Shown: positions 51,696 through 61,471, numbered from the stretch's first letter. The stretch is 64,000 nucleotides of DNA from Actinoalloteichus_B caeruleus (GCF_000718005.1 NZ_JODV01000021.1); one strand, 5' to 3'. Made by a program: numbers and translations. The notes: generated by a model not told the origin, from the sequence alone.

Positions 51696-53519
51696 ATGAG
51701 TATGAGAAAGTGGGCTGTCGGGGTCGCGGCGGGAATGCTGGCGGTGACCACCGCCCCGGCCGTCGCACCCCTGGGCGCGCCCCAGGCCGACGCGCAGGAC
51801 GACACCGGCGACCGCACCGTGCTGCGGCTCGGCGTCACCCAGAGCATCGACACGCTCAACCCGTTCGAGGCGATCATGGCGTCCTCGACCGAACTCATGC
51901 GCCTGACCTACGAGTCCCTCACCATGCCCAGCGCCGAGGACATGACCCCCACCGGGGCCCTCGCCGAATCCTGGGACACCTCCGACGACGACCTCACCTG
52001 GACCTACACCATCCGGGACGACATCACCTGGTCCGACGGGGAACCGGTGACCGCCGACGACATCGCGTTCACCTTCAACCTCATGATGGACGACCCCGAC
52101 GCGCGCACCGCCAACGGCAGCTACGTCTCCACCTTCGAGTCCGTCGAGGCACCCGACCCGACCACCCTGGTCATCACCACCACCGAACCCCAGGCCACGA
52201 TGCTCTCCCTGGACGTGCCCATCGTCCCCGAGCACATCTGGTCCCAGGTCGACGAGATCGCCGGCTACGGCAACGACACCATGCCCGTCGTGGGCAACGG
52301 CCCCTTCCTGATCACCGAGTACCGCGCCGAGGAGTTCGTCCGCCTCGAAGCCAACCCCGACTACTGGCGCGGACCCGCCGAGATCGACGAACTCCAGTTC
52401 CGCTTCTACCGCAACTCCGACGCCGCCGTGCAGGCACTGCGCAAGGGCGAGGTCGACCTCATCAACCGGCTCACCCCCGCCCAGTTCGACGCCCTCAGCG
52501 GCGAGGACGACATCGAGGTCAACCAGGCCCAGGGCCGCCGGTTCTACATGCTCTCCGTCAACGCCGGAGCCGCCACCGCCGACGGGGACCCCCTGGGCAA
52601 CGGGCACCCCGCCCTCCAGGACATCGCCGTCCGCCAGGCCATCGCGCGAGCCCTCGACCGCGACGTCCTCGTCGACCGCGTCCTCGGCGGCTACGGCGAA
52701 CCCGGAACCGGGTACGTGCCCCCCATCTTCGCCGACCTGCACTGGCAGCCCGAGGACGACCAGGCCTGGAACTTCGACCCCGGCGCCGCCAACGCCCAAC
52801 TCGACAGCGCCGGCTACGAACGAGGCCCCGACGGCATCCGCGTCACCGAGGACGGCGACCGCCTCAGCTTCCGCCTCTACGGCCGCAGCGACCGCAACGC
52901 CGACACCCAGGCCGGCCAGTTCGTCCGCGACTGGCTCGCCGAGATCGGCATCGAGGTCGACCTCGAGATCATGTCCGGCAACCGGATGAACGAACTCCAG
53001 AAGGCCGGCGAGTTCGACATCGCCCTCAGCAGCTGGGCGGTCAACCCCGACCCCAACTACGTGCTGTCCATCCAAACCTGCGACCAGCGGCCCTCCGCCG
53101 CCGGCACCGGCGGCACCACCGAAAGCTTCTTCTGCCACGAGGAGTTCGACGAACTCCACGCCCAGCAACTCGCCGAGTTCGACCGCGAGACCCGCACCGA
53201 ACTGATCCACCAGATGCAGCGGGTCATCCACGAGCAGTCCGCCACGATCATGCTCTACTACGAGAACGCCCTGGAGGCCTACCGGTCCGACCGGTTCACC
53301 GACTTCGGATACCAACCCGCCGACAGCGGCGTCATCCGCGAACAGCTCGGCTACTGGGGCTACTACGGAGCCACCCCGGCCACCAACCCCAACGCCTCCG
53401 CCTCCGGCACCAGCACCGGCCTGCTGCTCTCCGGCGGAGCCGCCGTCGTGATCATCGCCGTGGCCGCGGGCTGGTTCGTCACCCGCCGTCGCCGCGCCTC
53501 CGCCGACGACCGGGAGTGA
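51696..53519 (+). CDS. Peptide-binding protein of an ABC importer, anchored by a C-terminal helix
   Basis: A 607-residue SBP_bac_5 (DppA/OppA) protein. A signal peptide covers residues 1-33 with an AxA-type site near QADAQ; there is no lipobox cysteine. The binding domain runs from LRLGVTQSIDTLNPFEA to about 560, with the usual DITWSDGEPVTADDIAFTF and VVGNGPFLI landmarks. Residues 572-595 (LLLSGGAAVVIIAVAAGWFVT then RRRR) form a membrane helix with positive stop, so the protein is tied to the membrane by its C-terminus instead of by a lipid. ATG at 51696 or 51702 are both possible. The permease gene follows after five bases. Confidence 0.9.
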   Translation: MSMRKWAVGVAAGMLAVTTAPAVAPLGAPQADAQDDTGDRTVLRLGVTQSIDTLNPFEAIMASSTELMRLTYESLTMPSAEDMTPTGALAESWDTSDDDLTWTYTIRDDITWSDGEPVTADDIAFTFNLMMDDPDARTANGSYVSTFESVEAPDPTTLVITTTEPQATMLSLDVPIVPEHIWSQVDEIAGYGNDTMPVVGNGPFLITEYRAEEFVRLEANPDYWRGPAEIDELQFRFYRNSDAAVQALRKGEVDLINRLTPAQFDALSGEDDIEVNQAQGRRFYMLSVNAGAATADGDPLGNGHPALQDIAVRQAIARALDRDVLVDRVLGGYGEPGTGYVPPIFADLHWQPEDDQAWNFDPGAANAQLDSAGYERGPDGIRVTEDGDRLSFRLYGRSDRNADTQAGQFVRDWLAEIGIEVDLEIMSGNRMNELQKAGEFDIALSSWAVNPDPNYVLSIQTCDQRPSAAGTGGTTESFFCHEEFDELHAQQLAEFDRETRTELIHQMQRVIHEQSATIMLYYENALEAYRSDRFTDFGYQPADSGVIREQLGYWGYYGATPATNPNASASGTSTGLLLSGGAAVVIIAVAAGWFVTRRRRASADDRE

Positions 53520-53523
53520 ACCG

Positions 53524-54576
53524 GTGAGTGACCTGCTGACACCCGGGAACCAACTCACCGAGGAGGCGGGGGAGGAGCAGCGGCCAGCCCGAGGCGGGCT
53601 GGCCCGCTACCTCGCCAGCAAACTCGCCGGAGCCCTGACCAGCCTCCTGCTGGTCGTCCTCCTCGGGTTCTTCCTGTTCCGGATGCTGCCCGGCGACCCG
53701 GTGCAGACCATGACCGCCGGCCGGGAGGTCACCGCCGAACAGATCGCCGAACTCCGCGAACGCCTCGGCCTGTCCGACCCCCTCTGGCGGCAGTTCCTCG
53801 ACTACCTCGGCGGCCTCCTCCAAGGCGACTTCGGCGACTCCTTCCGCTACGGCCGCCCCGTCGGCGACATCATCCTCGAACGACTGGGCCCCACCATCCT
53901 GCTCGCCGGCACCGCCACCGTCCTGGCCATCCTCCTCGGACTGTGGCTCGGCGTCCGCAGCGCCTGGCGCCACGGCAGCCGCTTCGACCGCACCGCCACC
54001 GGCGTGGCCCTCACCCTGTGGTCCGTGCCCACCTTCTGGCTCGGCCTCATCGTGCTCATGGTCTTCGCCGTCGGCGTCGGCCCCCTGCCCGGGCTGTTCC
54101 CCACCGGAGGCATCCGCTCCATCGACCCGCCCCCCGGGCTCCTCCCCCAGGTCCTCGACGTCGCCCACCACCTCGTCCTGCCCTGCCTGACCATGGTCGC
54201 CGTCATCTTCGCCCAGTACCAGATGGTCATGAGGTCCTCCCTGCTGGAGGAGATGGGCTCCGACTACCTCACCACCGCCCGCGCCAAGGGACTCCGCGAG
54301 GACCTCGTCCGCCGACGCCACGCCGTCCCCAACGCCCTGCTGCCCTCGGTGACCCTCATCTTCCTCCACCTGGGCCTGGTCGTCTCCGGAGCCATCATGG
54401 TCGAAACCGTCTTCTCCTGGCCCGGCCTGGGCTACCTCATGGTCAACGCCCTCGAGTACCCCGACCTGCCCCTCATGCAGGGCACCTTCATCGTCCTGGC
54501 CGGAACGGTCATCGTCATGAACGTCCTCGCCGACGTCGTCTACCGGTTCCTCGACCCCAGGGTGCGTGCCGCATGA
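53524..54576 (+). CDS. Peptide ABC transporter permease (DppB-like)
   Basis: A 350-residue inner-membrane permease with six helices. The N-terminal cytoplasmic tail of 30 residues is longer than usual. The helix SLLLVVLLGFFLFRMLPGDP and the loop ARAKGLREDLVRRRHAVPNALLP, the EAA contact with the ATPases, are diagnostic. It forms the channel with the following DppC-like protein. GTG start at 53524, and its stop overlaps the next start (ATGA). Confidence 0.92.
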   Translation: MSDLLTPGNQLTEEAGEEQRPARGGLARYLASKLAGALTSLLLVVLLGFFLFRMLPGDPVQTMTAGREVTAEQIAELRERLGLSDPLWRQFLDYLGGLLQGDFGDSFRYGRPVGDIILERLGPTILLAGTATVLAILLGLWLGVRSAWRHGSRFDRTATGVALTLWSVPTFWLGLIVLMVFAVGVGPLPGLFPTGGIRSIDPPPGLLPQVLDVAHHLVLPCLTMVAVIFAQYQMVMRSSLLEEMGSDYLTTARAKGLREDLVRRRHAVPNALLPSVTLIFLHLGLVVSGAIMVETVFSWPGLGYLMVNALEYPDLPLMQGTFIVLAGTVIVMNVLADVVYRFLDPRVRAA

Positions 54577-55475
54577 CCACTCCCACCAGCACCCGGGCCC
54601 TCACCTGGCAACGCCGAGCCCGCGCCCTGCGCACCGGCTGGCGGTCCTTCCGCGCCCAGCGCGGCGCCGTCGCCGGCCTGGCCGTCCTGCTCACCATCGT
54701 CGCACTGGCCGTTCTCGCACCCGTGCTCACCGACGAGTCCCAACTGGGCATCATCAACACCATGTCCAACCCGGCGCTGGCCCCACCCAGCGGCGAGTTC
54801 TGGCTGGGCACCGACGAGAACGGCCGCTCCGTGCTCCTGCTGACCTGGTGGGGAGCCCGGGTCTCCCTGCTCGTCGGCCTGGCCGCCACCCTGCTCTCGG
54901 TGTTCATCGGCACCTTCGTCGGCATCGTCTCCGCCCACTTCGGCGGCTGGCTCTCCGCCGTCCTGCTGCGCTTCACCGACTTCTTCCTCGTCCTGCCCTC
55001 CCTGGTCCTGGCCATCGCCCTGTCGACCGTGCTCTCCCGGGGAGTCGGCACCATCGTCCTGGCCATCGGCCTGACCGCCTGGCCCACCACGGCACGCCTC
55101 GTCCGCGCCCAGACCCTCACCGTCCAGGCCCGCCCCTACATCGAACGGTCCACCGCCCTGGGCGCCGGCCACGGCCACCTGATCGCCAAGCACATCCTGC
55201 CCGGCGTCCTCCCCCTCGTCTTCGCCAACACCACCCTGGCCGTGGCCAGCGCCGTCATCGCCGAATCCACCCTGTCCTTCCTCGGACTCGGCGACCCCAC
55301 CCAGATCTCCTGGGGCTCGATGCTCAAGTTCGCGATGGACTCCGGCGCCGTCACCAACGGCGCCTGGTGGTACCTGCTGCCCCCCGGCCTGGGCATCGTC
55401 TGCGTCGTGCTCTCCTTCACCCTCTGCGGGCGAGGACTCGAGACCGTCCTCAACCCCAGACTGCGAGGACGATGA
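54573..55475 (+). CDS. Peptide ABC transporter permease (DppC-like)
   Basis: A 300-residue permease with the usual N-terminal helix (AGLAVLLTIVALAVLAPVL), the GTDENGRSV loop and the BPD domain from about residue 85. The EAA loop reads IERSTALGAGHGHLIAKHILP. Partner of the preceding DppB-like protein, translationally coupled through ATGA. A 38-codon frame (55472-55588) overlaps its stop in the same manner and overlaps the ATPase start, and may couple translation across the gap. Confidence 0.92.
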   Translation: MTTPTSTRALTWQRRARALRTGWRSFRAQRGAVAGLAVLLTIVALAVLAPVLTDESQLGIINTMSNPALAPPSGEFWLGTDENGRSVLLLTWWGARVSLLVGLAATLLSVFIGTFVGIVSAHFGGWLSAVLLRFTDFFLVLPSLVLAIALSTVLSRGVGTIVLAIGLTAWPTTARLVRAQTLTVQARPYIERSTALGAGHGHLIAKHILPGVLPLVFANTTLAVASAVIAESTLSFLGLGDPTQISWGSMLKFAMDSGAVTNGAWWYLLPPGLGIVCVVLSFTLCGRGLETVLNPRLRGR

Positions 55476-55584
55476 CCCCCACACCGCCCGCCGCACCCCC
55501 GGCCGGGCACCCCCAACACACCACACGCCACACCGGACGGAGGGACAACGTGGTCGGCAGCAGCCGCGGGAACGGTGGACGAGG

Positions 55585-57300
55585 ATGACGACACACGAAC
55601 AGGACGGTGCCGACACCACGCCACGGCCACCACTACTGGACATGCGCCAGGTCACCGTCGACTACCAGTCCCGGCGAGGCACCGTGCCCGCCGTCCGCGG
55701 CGTCGACCTCACCGTCGACGCCGGCCAGACCCTCGGCCTGGCCGGCGAGTCCGGCTGCGGGAAGAGCACCCTGGCCATGTCCGTGCTCCGCCTCCTACCC
55801 CGATCCGCCCACCTCGGCGGCGACATCCTCCTCGACGGGGAGAACGTCCGCGAGATGAGCTGGGGACGACTCCGCGCCGTCCGCTGGGCCAGCGCCTCCG
55901 TGGTCTTCCAGGGCGCCATGCACGCCCTCAACCCGGTCCGCCCCATCGGCGAGCAGATCGCCGAGCCCCTCCGCCTGCACCGAGCCACCACCACCCCCGC
56001 CGCCGTCCGCACCCGCGTCAACGAACTCCTCGACCAGGTCGAACTCCCCGTCGCCCGCTCCACCGCCTACCCCCACGAACTCTCCGGCGGCCAACGCCAA
56101 CGCGTCATGATCGCGATGGCCCTGGCCTGCTCACCCCGCCTCATCATCGCCGACGAACCCACCACCGCCCTCGACGTCATCGTCCAGGCCCAGGTCCTCG
56201 ACCTCCTCAGCCGACTGGTCACCGAACGGCAACTCGGCCTGCTCATGATCAGCCACGACCTGTCCGTACTCGCCGCCTGCTGCCAACGCCTCGCGGTCAT
56301 GTACCAGGGGCGCATCGTCGAGGAAGGGCCCTCCACCGACGTCGTCCGCACCCCCACCCACCCCCACAGCATCGCCCTCGCCGACGCCTTCCCCACCGTC
56401 GGCGACCCCGCCTCCCGCCTGGTCACCCCCCGCGACACCACCCCCGACACCCCCCCACTCCTGGAAGCCAGGGGAGTGTCCGTCACCTTCCCCAGCCGAG
56501 GCGGAACCACCACCCGCGCCGTGTCCGACGCCACCCTCGCCGTCCACCCCGACGAGATCGTCGCCCTGGTCGGCCAGTCCGGTTCCGGGAAGACCACCCT
56601 GGCCAGGACACTGCTCGGACTCCAACAACCCACCGCCGGCGAAGTCCGGTTCGACGGACGACGCCTACCCCGCTCCGCCCGGGCACTCCGCGCCTACCGC
56701 CGCCAGGCCCAACTCGTCCTCCAGGACCCCACCGGCGCGCTCAACCCCCGCCACAGCGTCTACGAGGCCGTCGCCGAAGGCCTCCGAATCCACCGCGTCC
56801 CCGGCGACGAGACCACCGCCGTCGCCGACGCCCTCAGCCAGGCGGAACTCCGACCCCCGGAGGAGTTCTTCACCGCACTGCCCCACGAACTCTCCGGCGG
56901 CCAACGCCAGCGGGTCGTCATCGCCGGCGCCCTCGCCCTCCGCCCCCGGCTGCTCATCGCCGACGAACCCGTCGCCTCCCTCGACGCCTCCGTCCGAGGC
57001 GAGATCCTCGCCCTGCTCCTGGGACTCCGCGTCGACCTCGGCCTGTCCACCCTGGTCATCACCCACGACCTCGGCCTGGCCTGGAACATCGCCGACCGGG
57101 TGATCGTCATGTACCAGGGACGCATCGTCGAGGAAGGAACCGTGGAACAGGTCCTCCTCGACCCACGCCACGAGTACACCCGCACCCTGCTGGCCGCCGT
57201 CCCCGAACCACTCACCGGCCGGGCCGGTGCCACCCCCGCCCCGACCAGCCCCAGCCGGCAGGAACCCACCGAGGACCCCTCCGAAGTCACCGGGGTCTGA
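55585..57300 (+). CDS. Dual ATPase of the peptide ABC transporter (DppD-DppF fusion)
   Basis: A 571-residue protein holding both ATPase subunits in one chain. First half: Walker A GESGCGKST, LSGGQRQR, Walker B LIIADEPTTALD. Second half: GQSGSGKTT, LSGGQRQR, LLIADEPVASLD. The linker around residues 275-290 is Pro/Thr-rich. Each half has the C-terminal extension expected for oligopeptide transporters; the conserved iron-sulfur cysteines of some family members are not seen. It powers import of peptides through the two permeases. ATG at 55585, with GGACGAGG upstream. Confidence 0.92.
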   Translation: MTTHEQDGADTTPRPPLLDMRQVTVDYQSRRGTVPAVRGVDLTVDAGQTLGLAGESGCGKSTLAMSVLRLLPRSAHLGGDILLDGENVREMSWGRLRAVRWASASVVFQGAMHALNPVRPIGEQIAEPLRLHRATTTPAAVRTRVNELLDQVELPVARSTAYPHELSGGQRQRVMIAMALACSPRLIIADEPTTALDVIVQAQVLDLLSRLVTERQLGLLMISHDLSVLAACCQRLAVMYQGRIVEEGPSTDVVRTPTHPHSIALADAFPTVGDPASRLVTPRDTTPDTPPLLEARGVSVTFPSRGGTTTRAVSDATLAVHPDEIVALVGQSGSGKTTLARTLLGLQQPTAGEVRFDGRRLPRSARALRAYRRQAQLVLQDPTGALNPRHSVYEAVAEGLRIHRVPGDETTAVADALSQAELRPPEEFFTALPHELSGGQRQRVVIAGALALRPRLLIADEPVASLDASVRGEILALLLGLRVDLGLSTLVITHDLGLAWNIADRVIVMYQGRIVEEGTVEQVLLDPRHEYTRTLLAAVPEPLTGRAGATPAPTSPSRQEPTEDPSEVTGV

Positions 57301-57412
57301 CCACGCACGCCACCCCAGCCGGCCACGGCCAGCACACCCCGCCCCCCGCGCCGACCAGCCCGGCGGCGGGGGAGGGGAGAGGCGAACCGGGCCGCCCACC
57401 CGGCCGCCGGCC

Positions 57413-57955
57413 TCAGGCGTCGTCGACGACAGGGAACTCGGTGTCGACCCGGGTGTGCTCCGCCCACTCCCGCATCCACGCCGGCACCCGCAGCCGCTCG
57501 GGGAACCCACCCACCAGCTCGGCGAGTTCGTCATGGTCCACCGAACCCCCGGACCGCCGCAGGAACCGGCTGCGCACGACCGCCTGCGCGTAGACCGTCC
57601 GCCCCACGCAGAACGTCTGCTCCAGGTAGGCCCACCGGTCGTCGAAACCCACCACGCGCGTGTAGAGGTCGAACCGCTGCCCCAGCCGCAGCGAACGGCG
57701 GTAGGTGATCGTCTGACCCGCCACCACCGGATACCACCCGGCCCGCACCAGCTTCTCCCAGAACCCCGACCGCACCATCAGATCCATCCGGCCCAGATCG
57801 AGGATCGACAGGTACTTCCCGTTGTTCATGTGCCGCAGCAGGTCCAGATCGGCCACCGTCACCCGGAACGGGGTCCTCGCCACGTCCCAAACGCTCAACC
57901 GCCGCCGCCGACGCATCCGCCACCGCAGCAACAACAACCGCAGGTACAGGTTCAT
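57413..57955 (-). CDS. Acyl-CoA thioesterase-like hot-dog protein
   Basis: A 180-residue protein of the 4-hydroxybenzoyl-CoA-thioesterase/THEM6-like family: TVADLDLLRHMNNGKYLSILDLGRMDL is the hot-dog helix with its strand, with the family D-x-x-x-H-M-N-N motif, and TYRRSLRLGQRFDLYTRVVGFDDRW the next strands. A hydrophobic, basic N-terminus (LYLRLLLLRWRMRRRRR) may touch membranes. Natural substrate unknown. The ATG at 57955 has GGAGGT five bases upstream. Confidence 0.83.
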   Translation of the reverse strand: MNLYLRLLLLRWRMRRRRRLSVWDVARTPFRVTVADLDLLRHMNNGKYLSILDLGRMDLMVRSGFWEKLVRAGWYPVVAGQTITYRRSLRLGQRFDLYTRVVGFDDRWAYLEQTFCVGRTVYAQAVVRSRFLRRSGGSVDHDELAELVGGFPERLRVPAWMREWAEHTRVDTEFPVVDDA

Positions 57956-58170
57956 CCGCCACCTCCGCCCAGCGGCGGCGCCACCGCCTCGCCCGGGCGA
58001 GGGAACCCACCCGAACCGCCGACACACCGCGAGAGCCCATGTCCGCGCGAACGCTACCAGCTACCTTCACGTTCGCGAACCCTCGAATCCGGACACACCC
58101 ACGACCTGTCAGGGCAAGCGGTCACAGTGCCACCGACACCCGGACACCACCCACGGGAGCCCGACCACCC

Positions 58171-59121
58171 ATGACCGCACCACCGACCCAGCCCACCGAC
58201 CTCATCACCCGAGCCACCACCCACCACCGCGAACTCCTCGCCCACTGCTACCGCATGACCGGCTCCGCCCACGACGCCGAGGACCTCGTCCAGGAGACCT
58301 ACCTCCGCGCCTGGCGAGCACACGACCAGTTCGAAGGACGCTGCTCACTCCGCACCTGGCTGTTCACCATCGCCACCCGCGTCTGCCTCACCGCCCTCGC
58401 CACCCGAGCGCGACGCCCCCTGCCCCTGGGCCTCGGCCAACCCCCCACCCACCCCGACGCCGACCTCCCCATCCCCGAAAACCCGCACTGGATCGAACCG
58501 CTTCCCGACCCCGCCGACCTCACCGCCACCCGCGACACCGTCCGACTCGCCTTCGCCGCCGCCCTCCAACACCTCCCACCCCGCCAACGCGCCGTCCTCC
58601 TCCTCCGCGACGTCCTCCACTGGCGGTCCGCCGAGGTCGCCACCACCCTCGGAACCACCACCGACGCCGTCAACAGCGCCCTCACCCGCGCCCGCACCCG
58701 CCTCCGCGACCTCGACTGCCACCCCGACCACCCCGCCGACCCACCCACCCCCCACCAACGCGACCTCCTCCGCCGCTACGTCGAGGCCATGACCGCCAAG
58801 GACATCCCCACCCTCATCACCCTGTTCACCGAAGACGCCGTCTGGGAGATGCCACCCCACCCGGTCTGGTACCAGGGACCACACCACATCGCCCACCACC
58901 TCCAACACCGCTGCCCAGGCGGACCCGGCGACCTCCACCTCACCCCGACCCGCGCCAACGGCCAGCCCGCCTTCGCCCTCTACCTCCGACACCGGACCGG
59001 ACGGTTCACCCCCTTCGCCATCCAGCTCCTCACCACCACCCACGCCGGCATCACCCACGCCGTGACCTTCCTCGACCCCACCCTCTTCCCCCTCTTCCGC
59101 CTCCCCGACCACCCCCGGTGA
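58171..59121 (+). CDS. ECF sigma factor with C-terminal SnoaL-like domain
   Basis: A 316-residue sigma-70 family protein. Region 2 covers about residues 18-80 (HCYRMTGSAHDAEDLVQETYLRAWRAHDQFEG, with the RCSLRTWLFTIATRVCL end), region 4 about 128-180 (LPPRQRAVLLLRDVLHWRSAEVATTLGTTTDAVNSALTRAR). The last 115 residues form a SnoaL-like domain that probably tunes activity in place of an anti-sigma factor. This is the SigG/ECF56-like design. The following DHFR-like gene may be under its control. ATG at 58171. Confidence 0.87.
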   Translation: MTAPPTQPTDLITRATTHHRELLAHCYRMTGSAHDAEDLVQETYLRAWRAHDQFEGRCSLRTWLFTIATRVCLTALATRARRPLPLGLGQPPTHPDADLPIPENPHWIEPLPDPADLTATRDTVRLAFAAALQHLPPRQRAVLLLRDVLHWRSAEVATTLGTTTDAVNSALTRARTRLRDLDCHPDHPADPPTPHQRDLLRRYVEAMTAKDIPTLITLFTEDAVWEMPPHPVWYQGPHHIAHHLQHRCPGGPGDLHLTPTRANGQPAFALYLRHRTGRFTPFAIQLLTTTHAGITHAVTFLDPTLFPLFRLPDHPR

Positions 59122-59266
59122 CACCACGACGGCCACCCGCACGACCTGCCAGCCCGCCCCCACCCGGGGCAGGATCAAACCCGCACCGACCAGTTCCCCG
59201 TCCCCGGCTGGTCAACACCGGCAGGACCCAGACCACCCGCCACCACGACCAAGGGACGACATCACC

Positions 59267-59827
59267 ATGAGGAAAGTCATCTACTCGCTGTCCGTCTCCC
59301 TCGACGGCTACATCCAGACCACCGACGGCCAGATCGACTGGTCCGCTCCCGACCCCGAACTCCACCAGTTCCACAACGCGCAGGAGGCCGAGACCGACAC
59401 CCACCTCTACGGGCGGCGCCTCTACGAGGACATGGCCTCCTACTGGCCCACCGCCGCAACCCAACCCGACGCCACACCGGAGGTCGTCGAGTACGCCCGG
59501 ATCTGGCGCGACACACCCAAGGTCGTCTTCTCCCGCACCCTCGACTCCGTCGACCACAACAGCACCCTCGTCCGCGACGACCTCCCCGGCACCATCGCCC
59601 GGCTGAAGGATCAGCCGGGCAAACACCTCTCCCTCGGGGGCGCGACCCTCGCCGCCAGCTTCTTCCGGCTCGGCCTGATCGACGAGTACCGCCTCTTCAT
59701 CCACCCCGTCGTCCTCGGCGGCGGCACCCCGTACTTCCCCACCCACGACCACCGCACCGCCCTCCACCTCGCCGACTCCCACGTCTTCGGCTCCGGCGTC
59801 GTCTACCTCCGATACCGACCCGCCTGA
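59267..59827 (+). CDS. Dihydrofolate-reductase-like (RibD C-terminal) protein
   Basis: A 186-residue protein: RKVIYSLSVSLDGYIQTTDGQIDW is the typical start, TDTHLYGRRLYEDMASYW the next block, and LGGATLAASFFRLGLIDEYRLFIHPVVLGGGTPYF the nucleotide-binding end. Such proteins bind NADPH and occur widely as stand-alone reductases of unknown substrate, often next to ECF sigma factors like the one 145 bp upstream. ATG at 59267 follows AAGGGACGA. Confidence 0.88.
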   Translation: MRKVIYSLSVSLDGYIQTTDGQIDWSAPDPELHQFHNAQEAETDTHLYGRRLYEDMASYWPTAATQPDATPEVVEYARIWRDTPKVVFSRTLDSVDHNSTLVRDDLPGTIARLKDQPGKHLSLGGATLAASFFRLGLIDEYRLFIHPVVLGGGTPYFPTHDHRTALHLADSHVFGSGVVYLRYRPA

Positions 59828-60676
59828 CACCACCGCACACGCGCGGCGGGCGGGGGAGAGGCGCCTGCGGGGAGCACGCCAGGAGCACGCCCCCTCCTCA
59901 CTCCCGCCCGCCGCCCCCGCTGGTCGACACCCCGGTCCGGACCTCGCGGAGCGTGCCGGGCCACCTGGTCCGCCTCGCGCTGTCCGGACGAAGCGCGGGC
60001 GGGCGCTGCCCCGCCATCGACGAGGTGCCGGTCCGGCGGGAGCGCGCTGGTCATCACCCCGCCGCCGTGGTCCGGCGGCATCCTGGTCGCCGGTGAGCGG
60101 CTGGACCCCGACCTGACGGCCACATTGCGACCCGCCGGGGAGTGGGGGAGCGGTTGGGGCGCTCCGTCACCCCGCTGGACCGGCGGCGCACACCGTCCCC
60201 CACCCCCAGCGCCGGCCCCGGCTGAGCCCCTGCCCCACCCGTGGGGCAGGACACGCTCCCGGTACGGCCCGAGCGCGGAGCAGGCGGGGAGGCGGCGGGC
60301 CCCGTCGCGAGAACCGGACCGCACCCCGCGGTGGAGGCAGGTCGGGACCGGGCGTAGCTGAGGTCCGCGCGCCCCGGTGGTCCGCCCCTGCACCTCCCGC
60401 GAGGTACCCGTCCCGGCGGCACGCCTCCAACCAGGGCTGACAGCGACGGTGGCGCGCTGGCCTTGAGCGGCCGGACCGCGGCGGGGGCGGGCGAGCGGTT
60501 CGATGGGGGACAGCGGCACGGGAGACGGTCCACTGGCTCGTGGACGAACCGGCGGTTCCGGCCTGCCACGCGGCCACCTCGCGGTTCCGCCACGGTGGCG
60601 GTGTGCGGGCCGGGACGCCGGAACTCCGCCACCCGCCCGCCGGTGCTCGACCCGACCAGGAGGCGGGGTCCTACAT
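59828..60676. other. 850-bp stretch without a supported gene
   Basis: Here the strong C excess of the + strand fades. I see no continuous coding pattern on either strand. Confidence 0.4.
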
Positions 60677-60758
60677 TCCGTTCAGCTGCCTGGGCCAGCC
60701 GGACGCGTCGACAACGTCCGTTCAGCTGGCCCTCCCGAGGAACAGGCCTGCCTAGCCT
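60677..60758 (+). promoter_or_regulatory. Tandem 12-bp repeat upstream of the lactococcin-like gene
   Basis: TCCGTTCAGCTG occurs at 60677-60688 and again at 60717-60728, exactly 40 bp apart, about four helical turns. TAGCCT (60753-60758) is a candidate -10 box downstream. Spacing and position suggest two binding sites for an activator of the peptide gene. Confidence 0.55.
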
Positions 60759-60801
60759 GGAACGGCCCCAAGATCCCTGGTCGAAACACGAGGAGAAGAT
60801 G

Positions 60802-61260
60802 ATGACGATGAGACGATTCCCGCGCGTGATGGCCGCCGCCACCGGTATCGCCGCCGCCGTCGCCGGCACGGTCCTCACGACGGGCGCCGCCGCCGCCGAG
60901 AGCCAGACCCTGATCGCCGAGGAGCCCGGCATCCAGATCATCGCGCAAGGGCAGACGGCTGACGGCGGCTGGGTGGAGTACACCGGCGTGGGCGAGATCG
61001 TCGTCGACGGCACCAGCGACGGCGTCGGAGCGCGGGCGGTGGAGGAAGTCGGCGGTGGCATCTGGAGCTACGGTTCCACGCGGAACCTCGCCGGGCGGAA
61101 GGTCTGTTACTCGCAGTACCAGCATCAGACCGCCGCCCACGGATCTTCGGTGTCGATGAACGGCAAGGAGGACTCGGACTGGGTCGGGCCGGGAGCGGTG
61201 TCGAGTGCGCGGCTCACCGAGTACACCAATGCGACCTGCCACGCGTACTGGCGGAAGTGA
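60802..61260 (+). CDS. Lactococcin-972-family secreted peptide
   Basis: A 152-residue precursor. A Sec signal (RRFPRVM then a hydrophobic run to about 27, GAAAAES cleavage area near 32) directs export. The C-terminal 70 residues match the lactococcin 972 family: GGGIWSYG (84-91), YSQYQHQTAAHGSSV (103-117) and a final YTNATCHAYW. C102 and C146 could form a disulfide, which the Lactococcus peptide lacks. Lactococcin 972 blocks septum formation by binding lipid II. The usual membrane immunity protein and ABC transporter are not found next to it. ATG at 60802 is best spaced from AGGAG; 60799 and 60808 are alternatives. Confidence 0.78.
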   Translation: MTMRRFPRVMAAATGIAAAVAGTVLTTGAAAAESQTLIAEEPGIQIIAQGQTADGGWVEYTGVGEIVVDGTSDGVGARAVEEVGGGIWSYGSTRNLAGRKVCYSQYQHQTAAHGSSVSMNGKEDSDWVGPGAVSSARLTEYTNATCHAYWRK

Positions 61261-61280
61261 TGCGGCCGCCGGCGGCCGCA
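61261..61280 (+). terminator. Palindromic hairpin right after the lactococcin-like gene
   Basis: TGCGGCCGCC followed at once by GGCGGCCGCA: a perfect 20-bp palindrome starting on the base after the stop codon. It should fold into an 8-bp stem with a 4-nt loop. Confidence 0.6.
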
Positions 61281-61471
61281 CCCTGGCCGCCGGCGCCGGA
61301 CGAGACGGGGTCCATTGCCGGTGACAACCCGCGCGCACCTGGTCACGGGGTGGTGCGCGGGCCGAGCGATTCCGACGACCGGGGCTTTCGTCCAGTCGTC
61401 GCCGAGGGGCCGGACGACCGTCGGCGGGCGGGGAGTGGCCAGCGGATCACTCACCGCGCCGGACCAGCATT

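Noticed and set aside
51672..53558. Long minus-strand frame opposite the binding-protein gene
   Set aside because: Gly/Val/Glu-rich shadow of a well-supported + strand gene.
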